Of a stretch of 23,007 nt of DNA, positions 1 to 8,339 are shown piece after piece. The first letter of the stretch is position 1. Each line of letters starts with the position of its first letter. The notes under the pieces are model-generated. The model did not search any database and was not told where the DNA came from. It saw only the letters and a program-made list of their open reading frames with translations. This DNA is from Ignavibacteria bacterium UBA2373 (lineage in GTDB: Bacteria > Bacteroidota > Ignavibacteria > Kapaibacteriales > UBA961), in contig DDTD01000031.1 in NCBI GenBank assembly GCA_002344005.1, forward strand, positions 1 to 23,007, in the 5' to 3' direction. The translations under genes and the position numbers were made by a program.

Positions 1-771
1 AAAACCCTTGGACAAGCTATACAAAATATATTCCGTTCACTTAATAATGCAGACCCAAATTGGATAAAGGATTTATATTACAGTTCATTTTTATTCGACA
101 AAAAAGGAGAACCAATTAACCCTCCACCAATTGACCCGAATGTTCAGGTGATAAATTTGTTTCAAAATATTTTATCTGAACACTTGATACAAAACAAAGA
201 ACTGAGAGATAAAATTGAAGAATATTCTCAGGCTAATTTTAAAAACACAACTGATTCAAAAAAACTTACTAAGTTGTACCAATACTTATATTATACGAGA
301 ACTCTTGACACCGACGCGATAATGACAGGAGATGTTTATGATTTAGAAAACGATAAATATGGCATAATCATATCTCCTGAATGTGATATGAACACTTTGG
401 TGAGTAAAGATAAAAACGTAGAGTTGCTATGTTTTGAAAAAGATAATTTTAAAAAAATTGATGATCTATTAAACATTAAGAAGGATAATGAAAATAGAGA
501 AGCCACTATAAATAGAGCGTATAATCAAGAACCGCCAAGAATTCATTTATTACCGAATTTTGTCACAAGTGATTCTAAAGTAATTACAGCATTGATTGAT
601 TTTCGGTTTTGTTTGGAGTTGTATAAAGGTTCATATCTAAAAGATAGAATCAAATCAAGAAGATATAAAGTTAATTCGCCTTATATCCAACAATTACGAC
701 AAAGATATTTAGCATATACAGGCAGAGTTGGTGTTCCTGCAATTCCTCAAAGTATTAGATACTCAATATAG
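1..771 (+). CDS. Hypothetical protein, 5'-truncated by the window edge
   Basis: The reading frame is open from base 1, so this is the C-terminal 256 residues of a longer protein; the GTG at 148 is internal and not the likely start. I do not recognise the family with confidence. Visible features are a TGDVYDL segment followed by IIISPECDM (a G-D then S-P-x-C-D pattern), a hydrophilic lysine-rich middle, and a C-terminal block with SPYIQQLRQRYLAYTGRVG. A similar C-terminal pattern occurs, from memory, in uncharacterised proteins of accessory and defence-type clusters; that link is a weak inference. The gene is more AT-rich than those around 12 kb. No start, promoter or partner gene is visible, and it is followed by roughly 500 bases without a convincing gene. 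Confidence 0.7.
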   Translation, partial: KTLGQAIQNIFRSLNNADPNWIKDLYYSSFLFDKKGEPINPPPIDPNVQVINLFQNILSEHLIQNKELRDKIEEYSQANFKNTTDSKKLTKLYQYLYYTRTLDTDAIMTGDVYDLENDKYGIIISPECDMNTLVSKDKNVELLCFEKDNFKKIDDLLNIKKDNENREATINRAYNQEPPRIHLLPNFVTSDSKVITALIDFRFCLELYKGSYLKDRIKSRRYKVNSPYIQQLRQRYLAYTGRVGVPAIPQSIRYSI

Positions 772-788
772 AGTAATTACGCTCTATA
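767..788 (+). terminator. Weak hairpin over the stop codon of the left-edge gene
   Basis: A 7-bp inverted repeat, TATAGAG and CTCTATA, encloses an 8-base loop and includes the TAG stop codon at 769-771. No T-tract follows, so intrinsic termination here is doubtful; it may only be an mRNA-end structure. Confidence 0.25.
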
Positions 789-1220
789 CATAAATATGTT
801 TGATTTTGTGTAACACATGTTTAGCAACTGGTACAGAAATCAATCGTTGATTCAATAGTTATACTTGAAGCACGACTAAGATTTACTTTTCTGTAATAAT
901 TTTTTGTTTGTAGAGTAATGTCCATCATTGCAGTTATGATGTATTATTCATGATACTCAAAATTTGGCGCGATTTTTTATCCTTCTTATTCGCAATACTT
1001 ATTTGTAGAGCATTATTATTCAATTATAAAGCAAAAACGACTTTTTATGTGGAATTTATCTGACAATATGAAAAACGTATCACAGCACTTTACTGTGTTT
1101 TGCGGTATTTCAGCGGTGCTAACATCGTTCACTATTGTCGTACCCAATCCGGTATGTGATATTTTCACCGTACAAGGTCGCATAGAATAATAGACACTAT
1201 CATAGTTTTTATCTCCCGAA
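772..1220. other. Gene-poor interval, one possible relic
   Basis: No convincing gene lies in this AT-rich stretch. A minus-strand frame of 88 codons (1016-1282) has no ribosome binding site or recognisable domain and runs through the terminator, so I discount it. On the plus strand a short frame from the ATG at 1068 to the TAA at 1188-1190 (40 residues) ends in VVPNPVCDIFTVQGRIE. This resembles the start of a T9SS sorting tail (usually Y-P-N-P...), followed too early by a stop, and may be a relic of a secreted-protein gene. No good Shine-Dalgarno precedes it. Confidence 0.4.
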
Positions 1221-1250
1221 GCGACCGACTCATACTCGGTCGCTTTTTTT
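1221..1250 (+). terminator. Rho-independent terminator or attenuator in the MFS leader
   Basis: A perfect 8-bp stem, GCGACCGA (1221-1228) with TCGGTCGC (1236-1243), has a 7-base loop and is followed directly by seven T residues (1244-1250). This is a textbook plus-strand intrinsic terminator. It ends only 16 bases before the MFS start codon. Flanking bases CTCCCGAA (1213-1220) could pair, with one bulged C, to TTCGGAG (1254-1260), which holds the MFS ribosome binding site. It therefore either ends an upstream transcript or attenuates the MFS gene. Confidence 0.75.
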
Positions 1251-1266
1251 ATTTTCGGAGTTTCCC

Positions 1267-2442
1267 ATGAGAACAGCAGCAAATAATATTCGGCTTCTTA
1301 TGATTCTTCAAATTTTGAAGTCATTTTTAGTGATGATACCTATTTTGGTATTATTCTTCCAAGCAAAGGGCTTATCCATGACAGATATTATGCTGATTCA
1401 AGCAATATTCTCTGCTGTTATGGTTATTGCCGAAGTGCCGTCAGGGTATTTTTCCGATCTGCTGGGGCGGCGACGCACTATGATTATTGGTACACTTTGC
1501 TCTACTGTGGGTTTTGGCATCTATGGTATTGCACAAAATACTACTCATTTTATTATTGCAGAAATCATTTTGGCTGTCGGAATCAGTTTTATTTCCGGGA
1601 CGGATTCAGCAATGTTATTTGACTCTTTAGCAGAAACGCATCAAGAAGCACAGTCACTGCAAAAAGAAGGGCAGCAATTATCTGTCGGGAATTTTTCCGA
1701 AAGTCTTGCCTCCATAGCAGGTGGTTTTTTAGCCATGATTTCTCTTGATTTGCCATTATTTGTGCAGGTGTTTTTTACGGCATTGTCTGTGCCTGTGGCA
1801 TGGTTACTTGTTGAACCAAAACGTCATATTGCTGTGAAATCACATACGACCATGCGAGGAATTTTGATGATTGTGCGTGAAACATTTTTGCATAAACAAT
1901 TACGTGCATTATTACTATTATCGGGAATTATCTCTGCGGGCACATTAACAATGGTGTGGTTTGTTCAGCCGGTGATGAAACAAGCCGGTGTTCCATTATG
2001 GCTTTTCGGATTTTCATGGGCAATACTCAATGCAACCGCGGGCTTTGCTTCTTTTCATGCGCATAGAATAGAAAAATATGCGGGAGAAAAGACCTTTATC
2101 GTTTTATCATTTCTCTTGTTTTTTTCTTATATGATAACCGGAACAATAGATTTATGGTCTATACCTTTTATTCTTTTATTTTCCTGCATACGAGGTATAG
2201 GTAACCCGATTGCAACAACATATATTAACCGATATATCACATCCGACAAACGCGCAACCATATTAAGTGTGCGAATGCTGATTATGCGGATGATTTTTGT
2301 TATTATCGCACCGCTTATGGGCTATATAGCCGATAAATTTTCTTTACACATAGCATTATATGGCTGCGGTCTATTGTTCGGCATACTCTGCGTGCCTGCA
2401 ATCATTATCTGGAACAAGTCTTTACATGAAAGTGTTTTGTGA
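1267..2442 (+). CDS. MFS transporter, drug-efflux-like
   Basis: A 391-residue integral inner-membrane protein of the major facilitator superfamily, probably a proton-coupled exporter of small molecules. Multiple hydrophobic segments run through the whole protein. The conserved motif A, GYFSDLLGRRRT (residues 60-71), sits between the second and third helices as expected, and a charged central loop (EPKRH) separates the two halves. The length is normal for 12-helix carriers. The ATG at 1267 is supported by CGGAG at 1256-1260, six bases upstream. The substrate cannot be told from sequence. A terminator hairpin right before the start suggests transcriptional or translational control of expression. 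The gene converges on the methyltransferase gene with only 18 bases between the two stop codons. Confidence 0.88.
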   Translation: MRTAANNIRLLMILQILKSFLVMIPILVLFFQAKGLSMTDIMLIQAIFSAVMVIAEVPSGYFSDLLGRRRTMIIGTLCSTVGFGIYGIAQNTTHFIIAEIILAVGISFISGTDSAMLFDSLAETHQEAQSLQKEGQQLSVGNFSESLASIAGGFLAMISLDLPLFVQVFFTALSVPVAWLLVEPKRHIAVKSHTTMRGILMIVRETFLHKQLRALLLLSGIISAGTLTMVWFVQPVMKQAGVPLWLFGFSWAILNATAGFASFHAHRIEKYAGEKTFIVLSFLLFFSYMITGTIDLWSIPFILLFSCIRGIGNPIATTYINRYITSDKRATILSVRMLIMRMIFVIIAPLMGYIADKFSLHIALYGCGLLFGILCVPAIIIWNKSLHESVL

Positions 2443-2460
2443 GATTCTCTACACGTAATG

Positions 2461-3090
2461 TTACTGCTTGGGTAATTTTCTAAAACTGCAAAATATAAAG
2501 TTTTGTATTGTCTCAAATGGCGTTGTATGATCTACGGTAAGACAATGTATTTTTTGAAAATGATCCGATAATTTTTCTGTCATTGAACTTTCCGAGTATT
2601 GTGTAATTTCAATACCACTGCATTTTTTTGGACCTTGATCGGAGAATGTTCCTATAACCATAATCCCATCGAGGGACAGACACTGTTGCGCTATGGAAAG
2701 ATAAGCAGCAATATCTCTATCATTATTTAGGAAATGGAAAGCGGCACGGTCATGCCAAAAATCATACTCTTGCATTGGTTCGAATTGTGTTATATCCTTT
2801 ACAATCCATTGCACTTTTATGGCTTTTTCGCCCAATCTTTGTTGCGCTCTTTCAATAGCAGCTTGGGAAATATCAAGAACAGTAATATTTTGATAGCCCT
2901 TATCAAGCAAATAATCAACAAAAAAGCTGTCGCCACCGCCGATGTCAATAATTTTTGCATGAAGAGGTACAGAAAAATACTCGAGAAAATGGAGCGATGT
3001 TTCCGGTGTGGGCTGATACCAACTTACCTCATCAAGTTGTTTGGTACGATAAATATTTTCCCAATGACTTTTGCGATCGAAATTTTCCAT
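2461..3090 (-). CDS. Class I SAM-dependent methyltransferase
   Basis: About 209 residues with a Rossmann-type methyltransferase fold. Motif I is IIDIGGGD (about residues 47-54), motif II is VLDIS (71-75), and the N-terminal SHWENIY...EVSWYQP signature is typical of a widespread family of small stand-alone methyltransferases of unknown substrate. The frame also opens at a GTG at 3102, but the ATG at 3090 is preferred because GTGAG lies just upstream as a plausible ribosome binding site and the family normally starts near this point. It lies 27 bases after the stop of the glycosyltransferase gene and is probably co-transcribed with it. Substrate unknown. Confidence 0.85.
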   Translation of the reverse strand: MENFDRKSHWENIYRTKQLDEVSWYQPTPETSLHFLEYFSVPLHAKIIDIGGGDSFFVDYLLDKGYQNITVLDISQAAIERAQQRLGEKAIKVQWIVKDITQFEPMQEYDFWHDRAAFHFLNNDRDIAAYLSIAQQCLSLDGIMVIGTFSDQGPKKCSGIEITQYSESSMTEKLSDHFQKIHCLTVDHTTPFETIQNFIFCSFRKLPKQ

Positions 3091-3117
3091 AATAATTCTC
3101 ACTTTTGTAATAAAAAA

Positions 3118-4065
3118 TTAGATTAATGTACGTAATTGTTGAATAAATTCAGCAACATTTTTTCTGTTTACCATTGAAGAAATACGAGAATTATGTAATG
3201 AAGCAATGGCATCGGCATAATGCCCTTCGATGGCAAATACTGACCCTAAAAGATACTGACGCAGTCCTTCAATTTCACTATATGCCGATGGGTTTTGCAT
3301 ATACTGTTTTGCAGCGGCATAATCCGATTGAGCAATTGCTATTTGTGCAAGCCGCATTCGTATTATATCTTGTTGTTCCTCCGATAATTGTGTGCTTTGA
3401 TGGACTTTCACATAATACTCGTGGGCTTTTGTATAATTATGAAGAGCAAAAGCCGTATTTCCGGCATGATACAATAAAAAAGGATCATCAGGATTTCCTA
3501 CTAATTCTGCATCAATAATACGAGCATTTCTCTCATATTTTTGTTGATTATTTTCTTGGTATCCGACATGGATAATTGATAATGGCAATGTTTCTATCAC
3601 AAAACCGGCTTTTTCAATAGAAGGTGCAATTTGTTCATGAATAGAACCTTCATAATAAAAATCACGATTATTTCTGAACAATCGTGTATAAGAATGATGA
3701 TGGCGACTTTCTCCCGATTCCAATACATTACCCAATTGTATGCGCCCTCCCGCAATAGTATGTGTATCATGTATGGTTGCAATACTTTTAGCCCATTGTT
3801 CAGGGTTTTCAATATATTCATCGGCATCAAGTTGTACTATCCAATTTGTGCGCATAAATCCCAGAGCATAATTACGAGCAAATGAAAAGTCATCACGCCA
3901 TGTAAGAAAATGTAATTCAGCACCATAGCGTAACACTTTATGTGGAGTGGCATCTTTTGAGCCTGTGTCCACGACCACAATTTGTGAAGCAAATGTACAT
4001 GATTGCAAAGCACGTTCAATTGTATGCTCCGCGTCACGCACAATCATAGAAATACCGATAGTCAT
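3118..4065 (-). CDS. Family 2 glycosyltransferase with C-terminal TPR repeats
   Basis: A 315-residue cytoplasmic protein. The N-terminal half is a GT-A fold family 2 glycosyltransferase: start MTIGISMIVRDAE, nucleotide-sugar segment VVDTGSKD (31-38), and the metal-binding LDADE (79-83). The C-terminal part (about 190-300) has helical pairs typical of TPR repeats, such as FALHNYTKAHEYY. This architecture is common among bacterial glycosyltransferases that modify proteins or glycolipids. AGGA lies about ten bases upstream of the ATG. It is followed by a methyltransferase gene and preceded 40 bases upstream by trmO on the same strand. Donor and acceptor cannot be inferred. Confidence 0.88.
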   Translation of the reverse strand: MTIGISMIVRDAEHTIERALQSCTFASQIVVVDTGSKDATPHKVLRYGAELHFLTWRDDFSFARNYALGFMRTNWIVQLDADEYIENPEQWAKSIATIHDTHTIAGGRIQLGNVLESGESRHHHSYTRLFRNNRDFYYEGSIHEQIAPSIEKAGFVIETLPLSIIHVGYQENNQQKYERNARIIDAELVGNPDDPFLLYHAGNTAFALHNYTKAHEYYVKVHQSTQLSEEQQDIIRMRLAQIAIAQSDYAAAKQYMQNPSAYSEIEGLRQYLLGSVFAIEGHYADAIASLHNSRISSMVNRKNVAEFIQQLRTLI

Positions 4066-4105
4066 GAGAGTATCCTATTTATAATATCACTAAAATTGCT
4101 CATAA

Positions 4106-4822
4106 TTATTCCTCACGTTTGATGGATTGCAAAGTAATAATATTTTCATCAATACTATATGTAATTCGCCAATATCGCACCGCCAGCATAAATATATTAT
4201 TGTCAATATATTTAATTCTTCTATACGGATGCGGATAAGGATCATTGCTTAACATATCGTAAATAGTCATACGCAATAAGCTGTCATCCTCCGACACACA
4301 AGTATCTAATATGATTTTTACATCGGGGCTTTCTTGAATATTGAATACAGGTACATCGGCAAGTTCATCCACCCAACCTGCTCGCGATAAAGGGAAAGAA
4401 TCCATATAAGGAATATAGGGTTTAATATCAAGAAGTGGAGTACCGTCAAGAATATCGGCATCGGCAATAATAATATGTCTGCCACGAATATCAAGTAATC
4501 GAACACATGAAATACCTATATTATTGGGACGATATGGCGCACGTGTGGCAAAAACACCTCGTTTTGTTCTGCCCCGCGGCACACGTACTTTGGGTTTCCA
4601 ATGAGTGTTTTTATGAAACACATAGAGTAGCCACAGACGTTCAAATCCTTGAATATCATCCAAAGCTTGTTCATAATTACAATGAGGCAATAATTCTATG
4701 ACCGAAGTAATATTTTGATGACCGACATCGGGCTGACGAGGAGCTTCGTATTTTTTTTCACGAAGGGTTTGAATATAACCGATTGGAGAAAATGTATAAT
4801 CCGGCATATTGTTATTCTCCAT
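4106..4822 (-). CDS. trmO: tRNA (N6-threonylcarbamoyladenosine(37)-N6)-methyltransferase TrmO
   Basis: TrmO (TsaA family) uses S-adenosylmethionine to methylate t6A37 in certain tRNAs. Hallmarks are FSPIGYIQT near the N-terminus, GVFATRAPYRPNNIGIS (89-105) and DILDGTPLLDIKPYIPYMD (123-141). The C-terminal domain has DPYPHPYRR (194-202) where the family usually reads DPRPAYRR, so the central arginine is replaced. Length (238 residues) is normal. Start choice: the ATG at 4822 has no clear ribosome binding site, whereas GGAG just after it is well placed for the second ATG at 4807 (MPDYTF), which may be the true start. It lies within the long minus-strand run, after a GNAT gene. Confidence 0.92.
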   Translation of the reverse strand: MENNNMPDYTFSPIGYIQTLREKKYEAPRQPDVGHQNITSVIELLPHCNYEQALDDIQGFERLWLLYVFHKNTHWKPKVRVPRGRTKRGVFATRAPYRPNNIGISCVRLLDIRGRHIIIADADILDGTPLLDIKPYIPYMDSFPLSRAGWVDELADVPVFNIQESPDVKIILDTCVSEDDSLLRMTIYDMLSNDPYPHPYRRIKYIDNNIFMLAVRYWRITYSIDENIITLQSIKREE

Positions 4823-4869
4823 TATACTCTATATAGCTCAAAGACCGGCATGAGCACTATTGTCGAAAT

Positions 4870-5733
4870 TTATGAATACAGAGTTGATGCAGGCACTAAA
4901 AAGAAATTATCATGATTATTGAGAATACCTTTTTTGATATAGGCAATCACACGGAAATTTTCTTTATATGCTTGATGAATATATTCGATGCTATGAGCAG
5001 GAGCTACAACATAATCTTTATTTTCTTTTTTGTGTGATATATAATGAGGTAAAGCGGAAATATTCACTCTATTTTGCAAAAATCCGCGTTTATGTAATGG
5101 CAAACATATAGTAAAGCATGTGCCCAATGGAGCAAGATTTGGGTAGAAGGCTTCTGCAATCCAGCCGACTTTATTGATGAGAATGTGTGCGGAAGGGAAA
5201 TTTTCTAAATCCAATAATCCGCGTTTTACTTTAGAACCGCGTTTCATCGCCAGCAAACAAGAATATTCAATCAATGCTTGACCAATATTCAATCCACTCA
5301 ATACAGGATCAACTGCCAAACGCAATGTATATGATGTTCTGTCTATTGTATCATAACCGACCTCGAATAAACAGGCAACAATATTACCTTGCTGTGTTTG
5401 GACGACTAAGCCATGACCAAAAGTAATAAACCGATAAATATCATAGGTGCTTATTTCTTCGGCAATATCTAAAGGATAACGCGTTTTTATAAATGCAAAT
5501 AATTGTTCAATATCTGCAATATTTGCCCGACGAAATATAAGATTTTTTTCTACGATAGTTTGCTCAATAATCTGCAAGGAGCTCGCAATAAAATCAGGTA
5601 AAGATATATCGGGAACTATTTCATCGGTATGATAACATAATTCACGTGGTTTCATATAATCATAGTCCATTTTTTCGGACACTACGTGTTTTGACATTGT
5701 ATCATGCGTATAAGAATTGCCGTGAGATGTCAT
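4870..5733 (-). CDS. GNAT-family N-acetyltransferase
   Basis: A 287-residue protein with a central GNAT acetyl-CoA transferase domain at about residues 65-205. The beta-4/alpha-3 segment reads LRLAVDPVLSGLNIGQALIE, matching the acetyl-CoA pyrophosphate loop in a degenerate form (N-I-G-Q-A). It is followed by FPSAHILINKVGWIAEAF, typical of the domain's last part. About 60 residues precede the domain and 80 follow it, neither recognised. The stop of the TonB receptor gene lies 14 bases upstream, so the two are probably co-transcribed. The ATG at 5733 lacks a clear ribosome binding site; ATGs at 5697, 5670 and 5655 are possible alternatives. Substrate unknown. Confidence 0.78.
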   Translation of the reverse strand: MTSHGNSYTHDTMSKHVVSEKMDYDYMKPRELCYHTDEIVPDISLPDFIASSLQIIEQTIVEKNLIFRRANIADIEQLFAFIKTRYPLDIAEEISTYDIYRFITFGHGLVVQTQQGNIVACLFEVGYDTIDRTSYTLRLAVDPVLSGLNIGQALIEYSCLLAMKRGSKVKRGLLDLENFPSAHILINKVGWIAEAFYPNLAPLGTCFTICLPLHKRGFLQNRVNISALPHYISHKKENKDYVVAPAHSIEYIHQAYKENFRVIAYIKKGILNNHDNFFLVPASTLYS

Positions 5734-5747
5734 AAAGTATAAAGATA

Positions 5748-8339
5748 TTATAAGTCGTACATAATGCGGAACATAATATTTTGCTCTCTTTGCGGAGTGC
5801 GTGCCGAATAGAAACCACCATCGGCACTGCGTACACCCGGATCAAAATATTCAAGATTTGTGATATTGTTGAGAATTAATTGTCCTGTTATTCCGGGAAC
5901 TAATTTTTCTACAGATATTGTACCATTGAGTAAAAGTACCGAACTGAATGTTCCAAAAGGGTTTGCAGGCACGGAAGTACCCACTCCGGTAGGACGTTCT
6001 CCGATATAATTCGCACGAATATTCACACGAATAATATCCCAGAACAAAGCATCCGCACCCACATTAAAGGAAACGGAAGGTATATCACCCACACGTACTT
6101 CACCTTTTTCTGTATTATAAGGATCGGTGTATGTAAAATTACCGTAGAGTGAATAATGCGATGTTAATTGTGCTGTCACTGATGCCTGAATACCTTGAAT
6201 ACGCAGCGAGCCGACTCCATCATTTTTTGTTGTCGGACTACCTGTTTTTGGATTAATAACAGATACTGTACCCACGACATTATCATACGAAGCACGATAA
6301 TATGATGCTTCTGCAAAAATATCATCCGTTATTTTCCATCCGGCACTGACTTCAATATTACTGACATTTTCATTATCTAATCCGGGATTTGTCACTTGAC
6401 GTGCGGTATTCGTGGAGTATCGCTGATAAATTGCCGGTTGTTTGAAAGCAGTGGCATAAATTCCTTTAAATACAAAATCACCGGGTGTAAACACGACAGC
6501 AAGTCGCGGATTAAATGCGGATTGTGCAACGCTACGGATGCGGGTTTGGTCATAACGCCCGCCAAGCACAATTTTTATATTATCCGTTGCTCTATATGTT
6601 GATTGCACATAAAGTCCTATATCTTGTTGATCGAAACTGTCGCCGCCAGGACCGATTGATGATGTGCCGCTGTCCACTGGCGGGGGCGCATAAGAGATAA
6701 GATAATCACCTTGAATTTGTGAAGAACGTACTTCAAGACCACTGATAATATCAAAGGATGGTCCTAAGGTAAATAATGCCTTTAATTCATTCCGTAATTG
6801 TCGTGAAAGAACATAATAATATTCGGTTATCCACACAGGTGCTCTGTCGGCTAATAATCGAGCTAAATTACGCCCTCCATTGGAATAGTTTAAAAGATAC
6901 ACAGCTTTGGTATCATCATCTAATTCATGAGAACGGTATTGGGTTAAATTACTGATAAAAAGATTATCATTAATTTGTTTTTCATATTTCACATAAAATG
7001 CTGTTTGCAGCGGTATCCAGAGAGAGCCATTTTTTGCTCCGGCTTCATTATTGTCTGTAAAATATGTTGTGCCGCCTGTTTCCGAACGCCATGTTTGAAA
7101 TGACAAAGTAAAATCGGATATGGTCATTTTTGCGCCAAGCAAATATGTGTCGGTAATATTAGAGTAACGCACCGGATTACCATTTACATTTTCCTGCAAA
7201 GCACCTTTGTCGAAATTACGAGCTTTCTCTGCACCGGCTTGGGTAAGCCGTACGGCAGTAGTATCGCCGCTGCCATTACGTTCAATAGTATAAAGCGGAT
7301 TATTATCCGTTAAATTATTAGTTCTGACAAACGATGCGGCATTTGACGTGATGCTAAGAGCTGATTGATAATCGAAATTATCATAAAATGAGGGCGAATA
7401 ATCATAATCGGGGAAACGAGATAAATCCATTTCTTCAGAACGGAACACACGCCCGGTTAATGATAAAGCCATACCCGATGTTTTACCCGAAAGAGTAACA
7501 TCGGCATAGCGTGTATTCCATGAACCATAATTTGCATGGGCAGACACACCAAGAGAAGCATTATCGCCAATATATTCATCGGGTTCTTTGGTAATAATAT
7601 TGATAACGCCTAAAAAAGCATTGGCACCATACATCGTTGATGCAGGACCATACACCACTTCAATTCTTTTGACATTACTTAATGGATACTGTCGCCCGAA
7701 ATAGGCAATATTTGTCCATAAATCATTTTCTTCCACACCATCAACCAATACCATTGTACGGTCGGTATTATTGGAACGATAGCCACGTGTGTAAATATTG
7801 GAATATGTTGCTCCGAATGTACGTGAAATTGCAAAACCGGGTAAATCACTTAATACTGCTTCCAAGTCAAGATAACCGCGGCGAAGAATTTGCTCACGAG
7901 TAATAACCATAACCGTTGCGGGAGCAGCCAATAAATCCTCCGCTTTTTTCGACACAGAAGTTACCAATACTCTTTTGCTATTTTGTTTAATCAGCGTCAC
8001 AAGTTCAATAAATCGGACGGGGTCAAATAAATCGGGTTCAAAATTCGGTTCAATTTTTAATAATTTTCCTACGCTTGCCAAGGCAATATCATTACTGTCA
8101 AGAGCCAGAAAACTCATTGCCAAATATCGGTATGCCTGTACTTTTTGTTTATCATTTAATCCATTATTATCAATGCAAGGTTCCAGAGTAGAAAATACTC
8201 GATCAAATTGTCCTATTTCATAAAATTTTCGTGCATCTGCTAAAGCAACATCACCACATTCTTGTGATGAGGCATTTATGGTATATATGAGGCAACATAC
8301 AATAAACGTGAGGAAAAAACGAAGTATTTTTACTGGCAT
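5748..8339 (-). CDS. TonB-dependent outer-membrane receptor with N-terminal TPR-like domain
   Basis: An 863-residue outer-membrane transporter/receptor. Order: signal peptide (1-25), a helical TPR-like domain (about 27-115), TonB-box-like VLVTSVSKKAEDLL (124-137), plug domain (about 138-252, with LVDGVEEND and IEVVYGPASTMYGANAFLGVINIIT features), then a long beta-barrel with a typical C-terminal SARTPQREQNIMFRIMYDL. The last residue is L rather than the usual aromatic residue. Plug and barrel match TonB-dependent siderophore/vitamin-type receptors; the ligand is unknown. The start codon overlaps the stop of the upstream nSTAND/WD40 gene, and AGGAGG lies four bases before the ATG, so translation is probably coupled. 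Confidence 0.92.
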   Translation of the reverse strand: MPVKILRFFLTFIVCCLIYTINASSQECGDVALADARKFYEIGQFDRVFSTLEPCIDNNGLNDKQKVQAYRYLAMSFLALDSNDIALASVGKLLKIEPNFEPDLFDPVRFIELVTLIKQNSKRVLVTSVSKKAEDLLAAPATVMVITREQILRRGYLDLEAVLSDLPGFAISRTFGATYSNIYTRGYRSNNTDRTMVLVDGVEENDLWTNIAYFGRQYPLSNVKRIEVVYGPASTMYGANAFLGVINIITKEPDEYIGDNASLGVSAHANYGSWNTRYADVTLSGKTSGMALSLTGRVFRSEEMDLSRFPDYDYSPSFYDNFDYQSALSITSNAASFVRTNNLTDNNPLYTIERNGSGDTTAVRLTQAGAEKARNFDKGALQENVNGNPVRYSNITDTYLLGAKMTISDFTLSFQTWRSETGGTTYFTDNNEAGAKNGSLWIPLQTAFYVKYEKQINDNLFISNLTQYRSHELDDDTKAVYLLNYSNGGRNLARLLADRAPVWITEYYYVLSRQLRNELKALFTLGPSFDIISGLEVRSSQIQGDYLISYAPPPVDSGTSSIGPGGDSFDQQDIGLYVQSTYRATDNIKIVLGGRYDQTRIRSVAQSAFNPRLAVVFTPGDFVFKGIYATAFKQPAIYQRYSTNTARQVTNPGLDNENVSNIEVSAGWKITDDIFAEASYYRASYDNVVGTVSVINPKTGSPTTKNDGVGSLRIQGIQASVTAQLTSHYSLYGNFTYTDPYNTEKGEVRVGDIPSVSFNVGADALFWDIIRVNIRANYIGERPTGVGTSVPANPFGTFSSVLLLNGTISVEKLVPGITGQLILNNITNLEYFDPGVRSADGGFYSARTPQREQNIMFRIMYDL

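Noticed and set aside
148..150. GTG at 148 as the start of the left-edge gene
   Set aside because: The frame is open with protein-like sequence back to base 1, and no Shine-Dalgarno precedes the GTG.
1016..1282. Minus-strand frame of 88 codons upstream of the MFS gene
   Set aside because: No ribosome binding site, no recognisable domain, and it runs through the terminator hairpin and into the MFS start.
2734..3126. Plus-strand frame of 130 codons opposite the methyltransferase gene
   Set aside because: It is antisense to a gene with clear methyltransferase motifs and has no domain of its own.
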